DNA from: Caldimonas sp.
GTDB taxonomy: Bacteria; Pseudomonadota; Gammaproteobacteria; Burkholderiales; Burkholderiaceae_C
Reading direction: 5' to 3'
DNA: 10,375 nucleotides
Assembly: GCA_030150305.1 (NCBI GenBank)
Contig: JASLGD010000080.1
Location: 1-10,375 of the forward strand
Part shown: in pieces, positions 6,795 to 10,375 of the stretch
Position numbering within the stretch: position 1 is the first letter of the stretch
How the letters are laid out: each line of letters starts with the position of its first letter
The notes under the pieces: model-generated
Database searches by the model: none
The model's input: only the letters and a program-made list of their open reading frames with translations
Told to the model about the DNA's origin: nothing
Made by a program: the position numbers and the translations under genes

Positions 6795-7010
6795 ATGAAC
6801 ACCGCCCCGGCATCCCGCAGCGACGACGCACGCTTCGAGCTCCGCTACCGGAGCCTCTCCGCGCACCGCTGCGGCTACGCGTTTCCTTGCGACGAGCAAG
6901 GCCGGGTCGACCTCGATCAGCTGAGCGAGGAGGCGCGCGAGAACTACCTCTACGCACGCGCCGTGGTCGGCCGCGACCTGCAGCATCCCGAAGTCCTCTC
7001 GGTGCACTGA
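6795..7010 (+). CDS. Conserved small protein, 71 residues, unknown function
   Basis: This soluble protein has no signal peptide or membrane span. Two blocks stand out: GYAFPCDEQGRVDLDQLSEE (27-46) and RENYLYARAVVGRD (48-61). I recall these from short uncharacterised proteins widespread in Burkholderiales and relatives, hence 'conserved' and the lineage hint. No function is known to me. The single C32 in FPCD and the C26 nearby could matter for metal or redox chemistry, but this is speculation. The ATG at 6795 follows GAGAGG (6785-6790) at a short spacing of four bases. The gene is divergent from the methyltransferase and ends 25 bases before the ligase start, so it may share transcription with the ligase. 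Confidence 0.75.
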   Translation: MNTAPASRSDDARFELRYRSLSAHRCGYAFPCDEQGRVDLDQLSEEARENYLYARAVVGRDLQHPEVLSVH

Positions 7011-7024
7011 ACGACCCTGCCCGC

Positions 7025-7030
7025 TATCGT
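7025..7030 (+). promoter_or_regulatory. -10-like element TATCGT five bases before the ligase ATG
   Basis: The sequence TATCGTCGGGCATG places a -10-like hexamer so close to the ATG at 7036 that transcription from it would start at the start codon. There is no Shine-Dalgarno match in the 25-base gap. It is part of the ten-mer GCTATCGTCG shared with the esterase upstream region. The -35 region is weak. Confidence 0.35.
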
Positions 7031-7035
7031 CGGGC

Positions 7036-8586
7036 ATGGCGCTTCCGCTCGTCGCCGTCGTCGACGCGTCCGTGCGCGTCGCCGGGACGTCGAGCCGGCT
7101 CGCCAAGCGCGACGCGATCGCGGCGTGCATCCGCAGCGCCGCGGTCGACGAGGTCGAGACCGTCGTCGCGTACCTGTCGGGCGAAACGCGCCAGGGCCGC
7201 GTCGGCGTCGGCTATGCGACGCTCGCGCGGCTGCGCGGTGCGGCGGCCGGCGAGCCGACGCTGACGGTCGTCGACGTCGACGCCGCGCTCGCGCGGATCG
7301 CCTCGACGAGCGGCAAGGGATCGTCCGCGGCGCGCAGCAACGAGCTCGCCGCGCTGTTCGCGCGTGCGACCGCGGCCGAGCAGGACTTCCTCGTCCGCTT
7401 GCTCGTCGGCGAGCTGCGCCAGGGCGCGCTCGAGGGCGTGATGATCGAAGCGATCGCAGCCGCCACGGCGCTGCCGGTCGCCGACGTTCGCCGCGCGACG
7501 ATGGTCAGCGGCAGCATCGCGACCGCCGCGCGCGTCGCGACGAGCGAAGGCGCGGCCGGGCTCGCGCGGTTCGCGATCGCGCTCGGCAGGCCGGTGCAGC
7601 CGATGCTCGCGCAACCCGCCGACGACGTCGCCGGCGCGCTCGCCAAGCTCGGCACCGCCGCCGTCGAGTGGAAGGTCGATGGCGCGCGCATCCAGGTCCA
7701 CAAGGCGGGCGACGACGTGCGCGTCTACACGCGCGCGCTCAACGACGTCACGGCGTCGGTGCCGGAGATCGTCGCGGCGCTGCGCGCGGCGCGCGCCGAC
7801 GAGCTCATCCTCGACGGCGAGGCGATCGCGCTCGCGAGCGACGGCACGCCGCTCGCGTTCCAGGTCACGATGCGGCGCTTCGGCCGCAAGCTCGACGTCG
7901 ACGCGCTGCGCGCCGAGCTGCCGCTGGCGGCGTTCTTCTTCGATTGCCTGCTGCGCGACGGCGCGCCGCTCATCGACCGCCCGGCGCACGAGCGCTTCGA
8001 CGCGCTCGCCGCGGCGCTGCCGCCGGCGCTCGTCGTGCCGCGGCTCGTCACCGGCGACGCGGCGGCGGCCGCCGACTTCTACGCCGACGCGCTCGCGCGC
8101 GGCCACGAGGGCGTGATGGTGAAGGCGCTCGACGCGCCGTACGAAGCGGGCAGCCGCGGCGCGAGCTGGCTCAAGGTCAAGCGTGCCCACACGCTCGACC
8201 TCGTCGTCCTCGCCGCCGAGTGGGGCCACGGCCGCCGCCACGGGTGGCTCTCGAACCTGCATCTCGGCGCGCGCGATCCGCGCGGCGGCTGGGTGATGCT
8301 CGGCAAGACGTTCAAGGGCATGACCGACGCGATGCTCGAATGGCAGACGCACGAGCTGCTCGCCCGCGAGACGGCGCGCGACGCTTACACGGTGCACGTG
8401 CGCCCCGAGCTCGTCGTCGAGATCGCGTTCAACGACCTGCAGGCGAGCCCGCACTATCCCGGCGGGCTGGCGCTGCGCTTCGCGCGCGTCAAGGGCTATC
8501 GATCCGACAAGCGCGCCGAGGACGCCGACACGATCGACGCGGTGCGCGCGTTGTACGAGGCGCAGGCGAGCAGCGCCGCGGCGTGA
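7036..8586 (+). CDS. ligB: ATP-dependent DNA ligase, LigB / archaeal type
   Basis: A 516-residue ligase that seals nicks using ATP. Order: N-terminal DNA-binding domain (about 1-190; SGKGSSAARSNEL near 94-106 and LLVGELRQGALEG are family hallmarks), nucleotidyltransferase domain (about 195-395) and OB-fold (about 400-510). Motif I is E-W-K213-V-D-G-A-R218, with K213 the AMP-accepting lysine; further motifs are LDGE (259-262), FFFD (300-303), EGVMVK (358-363) and WLKVK (378-382). Long stretches such as GKTFKGMTDAML and YPGGLALRFARV closely match my memory of Mycobacterium tuberculosis LigB. Length is normal for this class. No Ku, LigD polymerase, Lhr helicase or nuclease partner lies nearby, so a role in end joining is not indicated; it is presumably an accessory repair ligase beside an NAD-dependent LigA elsewhere. 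The symbol follows actinobacterial use and differs from E. coli ligB. Confidence 0.95.
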   Translation: MALPLVAVVDASVRVAGTSSRLAKRDAIAACIRSAAVDEVETVVAYLSGETRQGRVGVGYATLARLRGAAAGEPTLTVVDVDAALARIASTSGKGSSAARSNELAALFARATAAEQDFLVRLLVGELRQGALEGVMIEAIAAATALPVADVRRATMVSGSIATAARVATSEGAAGLARFAIALGRPVQPMLAQPADDVAGALAKLGTAAVEWKVDGARIQVHKAGDDVRVYTRALNDVTASVPEIVAALRAARADELILDGEAIALASDGTPLAFQVTMRRFGRKLDVDALRAELPLAAFFFDCLLRDGAPLIDRPAHERFDALAAALPPALVVPRLVTGDAAAAADFYADALARGHEGVMVKALDAPYEAGSRGASWLKVKRAHTLDLVVLAAEWGHGRRHGWLSNLHLGARDPRGGWVMLGKTFKGMTDAMLEWQTHELLARETARDAYTVHVRPELVVEIAFNDLQASPHYPGGLALRFARVKGYRSDKRAEDADTIDAVRALYEAQASSAAA

Positions 8587-8665
8587 GTCCGCGCCGCCGA
8601 GTCCTTGCGCGTGCGCTGCCTATTGCGCGCAGTCGCGCGGTCGTGATCCACTTCCGTCCGTCGGG

Positions 8666-8674
8666 AGAAGGAGG
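8666..8674 (+). promoter_or_regulatory. Strong Shine-Dalgarno sequence AGAAGGAGG
   Basis: AGAAGGAGG ends six bases before the ATG at 8681. It is the closest match to the anti-Shine-Dalgarno sequence noticed in the window and strongly supports translation of the 38-residue basic peptide. Confidence 0.75.
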
Positions 8675-8680
8675 CGCGCG

Positions 8681-8797
8681 ATGGCCCAGACGAAGAAGGC
8701 GGCGAGGAAGAGCGCGAAGAAGTCGGCGAAGAAGTCGCCGGCCAAGAAGGCCAGGGACGGAGGCGGCGGCGGGAGGCCGCCGGCGAAGAAGAAGTAG
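8681..8797 (+). CDS. 38-residue Lys/Ala-rich histone-H1-like basic peptide
   Basis: ATG at 8681 to TAG at 8795-8797. The product has 14 Lys and 3 Arg against a single Asp: MAQTKKAARKSAKKSAKKS, then PAKKARD, a run of five Gly, RPPAKKK. The S/A-A-K-K repeats are like the tails of eukaryotic H1 and bacterial H1-like proteins (HctB, AlgP, BpH1 types), which bind DNA or RNA non-specifically. The gene has the best ribosome binding site in the window and ends three bases before the next ATG, so it is probably co-translated with the OmpA-like membrane protein. Because it is very short, it could act as a nucleoid-associated peptide, a leader peptide sensitive to lysine-tRNA or ribosome state, or a remnant of a longer protein. 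The sequence shows no disruption. Function is inferred from composition alone. Confidence 0.65.
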   Translation: MAQTKKAARKSAKKSAKKSPAKKARDGGGGGRPPAKKK

Positions 8798-8800
8798 GCG

Positions 8801-10189
8801 ATGGCCGAGGGCGAGCAGGCGCCGCCGGCGCCGACGTCTCCTCCGCCATCGCCGGAGCCGGCCGAGGAGTCGGCGCGCCGCTTCAAGTCGGCCGCCGACG
8901 CGACGAGCGAGCTGCACGACCACTTCGGCGCCTGGACCGCGGGCCTCGGCAAGTACGGGCTGCAGGTCGCGTTCGCGCTGATGGCCGCGAACTGGGCGGT
9001 GCACGGATCGAACGCCGCGCTCCTGCAGAACCCGTGGGCGCGAGCGTCGATGGTCGTCGCGGTGCTCTACCTCGGCCTTCTCCTGCTGTCGATGGGCTTC
9101 ATGGTCCGCCTCTCCTGGCAGCGACGCGAGTACGCGGACGCCGACAAGCGGCGCTGGGGCGAGGAGTTCAGGAACAGCGCCGGCGGACCTTCGCCATGGC
9201 CGTACACCGTGACGATGGAGCACCTGGGCAACGTGATGGCGGTGCTGCACGTGCTCGGCCCGCTGCTCAGCGGGACGCTCCTCTTGGGCAGCATCTTCGT
9301 GACCCCGATCGGCGCGTCGGGCGGCGGCGGCGGCGGCGGTGGCGGTGGCGGTGGCGGCGCCGCGAGCCAGGCGTGCTGCGTCGGCATCGCAGGCGACGTG
9401 GCCGCGATCAGGCGTTCGCTCGACACCTTCACCGCCTCGGGTGGCAGCGACGGCACGACCGTCGTCAAGGGCGACAGCGAGCTGAGGCTTCCCGGCTGGA
9501 CGATCGTCAGCGCCGGGCTCCTGATCCTGCTCGCGGGAACGATGGTGTTCTTCGCGGCGAAGGACAAGAAGGGCGAGGCGGCGGGCGCCGCGCTGGCGGG
9601 CATCGGCCTGACGTTGTCGATCGGCGGGGCCGCGCTCGTGAAGGAGCTGAAGATCGAGAGCCTCTTCACCTTCAAGCCCGACAAGATCTTCGAGATCGTG
9701 CGCAACGAGGTCGCGGCCGTCGGCGCGAACGGGCCCGAACGGCTCGGCTTCATCGACCGCTTCCGGCTCGGCGACGAGCGACACCTCGACCGCCCGCCGG
9801 GAACGGCGAACGACGTCGCGGAGTCGCAGGAAGTCTCGGCGATGCTCGACGCATGGCGAGCCAAGCGCAAGGAGGGCCTCGACGGCGTGCTGCTCGTGAT
9901 CGGCGCGACCGACCGCTTGCCGATCAACGGCGCCAAGCGGCAGCAGTTCGAGGCCAACGTCAGCCTCGCACGCGCACGCGCCGAGGCGGTCAAGCGGGCG
10001 CTCGTCGACAAGTGCAGGGCGCCGTGCGAGATGAACGCCGAGCACGTGATCGTGCTCGTCTCGGGCCCCGTGAACACGCCGGACCGCGCCCATCTGGCGC
10101 CGGCTGCGACGCGCGACGGTTTCCCCGAGGACCGTCGGGTCGATGTCTGGGCGATCTGGGCGCGTCGGCCGGTCGAGGCGAAACGCTAG
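8801..10189 (+). CDS. Five-span membrane protein with polyglycine loop and C-terminal OmpA-like domain
   Basis: A 462-residue protein. A Pro/Glu-rich N-terminus (1-24) precedes spans at about 54-72, 82-104, 143-169, 232-252 and 262-280. Positively charged loops at 103-118 (RLSWQRREYADADKRR) and 254-257 (KDKK) predict a cytoplasmic N-terminus and periplasmic C-terminus. G174-G186 is a run of 13 glycines, followed by C192-C193, in the predicted periplasmic loop. Residues about 345-455 resemble an OmpA C-terminal domain: GVLLVIGATD371, then N386-V-S-L-A-R-A-R393-A-E-A-V, and D444-R-R-V-D448 in place of the usual NRRVE. D371 and R393 align with the residues that bind diaminopimelate in peptidoglycan. 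Overall this resembles MotB-like anchoring with more spans, but no MotB plug or proton-binding Asp is seen. The ATG is three bases after the basic-peptide stop. The partner process is unknown. Confidence 0.75.
   Translation: MAEGEQAPPAPTSPPPSPEPAEESARRFKSAADATSELHDHFGAWTAGLGKYGLQVAFALMAANWAVHGSNAALLQNPWARASMVVAVLYLGLLLLSMGFMVRLSWQRREYADADKRRWGEEFRNSAGGPSPWPYTVTMEHLGNVMAVLHVLGPLLSGTLLLGSIFVTPIGASGGGGGGGGGGGGGAASQACCVGIAGDVAAIRRSLDTFTASGGSDGTTVVKGDSELRLPGWTIVSAGLLILLAGTMVFFAAKDKKGEAAGAALAGIGLTLSIGGAALVKELKIESLFTFKPDKIFEIVRNEVAAVGANGPERLGFIDRFRLGDERHLDRPPGTANDVAESQEVSAMLDAWRAKRKEGLDGVLLVIGATDRLPINGAKRQQFEANVSLARARAEAVKRALVDKCRAPCEMNAEHVIVLVSGPVNTPDRAHLAPAATRDGFPEDRRVDVWAIWARRPVEAKR
9320..9358 (+). 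repeat. In-frame GGC/GGT trinucleotide tract encoding 13 glycines
   Basis: Thirteen successive GGN codons, first GGC then alternating GGT and GGC. Slippage here would change loop length by whole residues without breaking the frame. It lies inside the predicted periplasmic loop of the OmpA-like protein. Confidence 0.9.
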
Positions 10190-10287
10190 CGCCGGCGGCG
10201 CCGCGCGCTCTGCGGCCCTCGCGTGCCGTCGCGCCCGCGGCGCGCCGGCTCGGCCCGTGTCCTCGCGCCGCTCGCGCGCGCGGCGTC

Positions 10288-10375
10288 TCAGCGCGCGAGC
10301 TGCTGCACGAGCTCGAGCGCGCGCGCGACGTTGGCTTCGGGCGAGACGCCGCCGACGGTCGCCGCGATCGTGCCG
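10288..10375 (-). CDS. 3' end of an unidentified minus-strand gene (28 residues seen)
   Basis: Reading leftward from the window edge, a frame gives GTIAATVGGVSPEANVARAL then ELVQQLAR and stops at TGA (complement of 10288-10290). Nearly every codon ends in G or C, as in the certain genes, and the segment looks like the amphipathic helical end of a protein. Its identity cannot be told from 28 residues. It converges on the OmpA-like gene across 98 bases (10190-10287), which hold only GC-rich short inverted repeats and no T-tract. Confidence 0.45.
   Translation of the reverse strand, partial: GTIAATVGGVSPEANVARALELVQQLAR

Noticed and set aside
4593..7130. Very long open frame on the minus strand (845 codons), and other long antisense frames such as 1524-3173 and 8489-10093
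   Set aside because: They lie opposite or across genes with clear family motifs, and their products are Arg/Ala/Glu/His-rich with no recognisable domains. Stops are rare in any frame of DNA this GC-rich.
8606..8631. TGCGCG...CGCGCA inverted repeat after the ligase as a terminator
   Set aside because: Six-base arms with a 14-base loop and no T-tract; it is weak and equally likely by chance.
8681..8800. Possibility that the Lys-rich frame is only a leader artefact of a longer H1-like protein broken by the TAG
   Set aside because: The frame has its own strong Shine-Dalgarno sequence, a clean start and stop, and correct spacing to the next start; no lysine-rich continuation is visible after the stop.
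10189..10287. Hairpins in the convergent gap after the OmpA-like gene, for example GCGCC-GGC-GGCGC at 10189-10201, as a terminator
   Set aside because: The stem is only five pairs, there is no T-tract, and short GC palindromes are expected by chance in this composition.
1..10375. CRISPR array, tRNA or rRNA genes, insertion sequences, a complete known defence system
   Set aside because: No regularly spaced repeats, cloverleaf-like sequences, transposase motifs or recognised defence gene sets were seen.

Overview
The window is very GC-rich DNA (G or C at almost every third codon position), gene-dense and without tRNA, rRNA, CRISPR or transposon sequence. A DUF4401/GDYXXLXY protein, a DUF2628 protein and a small GYAFPCD/NYLYARAVVGR protein point to a proteobacterium, most likely a Burkholderiales-like betaproteobacterium. 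This is inference from gene families remembered, not from a search. The LigB-type ATP-dependent DNA ligase is better known from actinobacteria, so the lineage call is only moderate.

Layout. Bases 1-3344 read rightward: the end of a DUF4401-GDYXXLXY membrane protein, a VanX-type D-Ala-D-Ala dipeptidase, a DUF2628 small membrane protein, and a 537-residue multi-span membrane protein whose stop/start overlap (TGATG) couples it to the DUF2628 gene. The large protein ends in a soluble alpha/beta domain with a GTxYEIG motif like that of nucleoside deoxyribosyltransferases and the wider TIR/SLOG fold group. Bases 3373-5840 hold two hydrolases diverging from a 71-bp interval: a class-C beta-lactamase-like (family VIII) esterase on the minus strand and an esterase-D-like alpha/beta hydrolase with a TTG start on the plus strand. 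The latter overlaps tail-to-tail by 77 bases with a class I SAM methyltransferase (minus strand, 5764-6585). After a 209-bp divergent spacer come the 71-residue conserved protein, the LigB-type DNA ligase (7036-8586), a previously uncalled 38-residue Lys/Ala-rich histone-H1-like peptide (8681-8797) with a strong ribosome binding site, and, three bases later, a five-span membrane protein with a polyglycine loop and a C-terminal OmpA-like domain. The right edge holds the 3' end of a minus-strand gene.

How the parts relate. Several products act at the envelope: the dipeptidase on D-Ala-D-Ala, the OmpA-like protein probably on peptidoglycan, and several membrane proteins. No single pathway joins the whole window. 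The two tightest units are the DUF2628 gene with the membrane-anchored GTxYEIG protein, and the basic peptide with the OmpA-like protein. These are the best candidates for undescribed biology. Promoter-like -10 elements lie close upstream of several starts, and two are so close that leaderless transcripts are possible.
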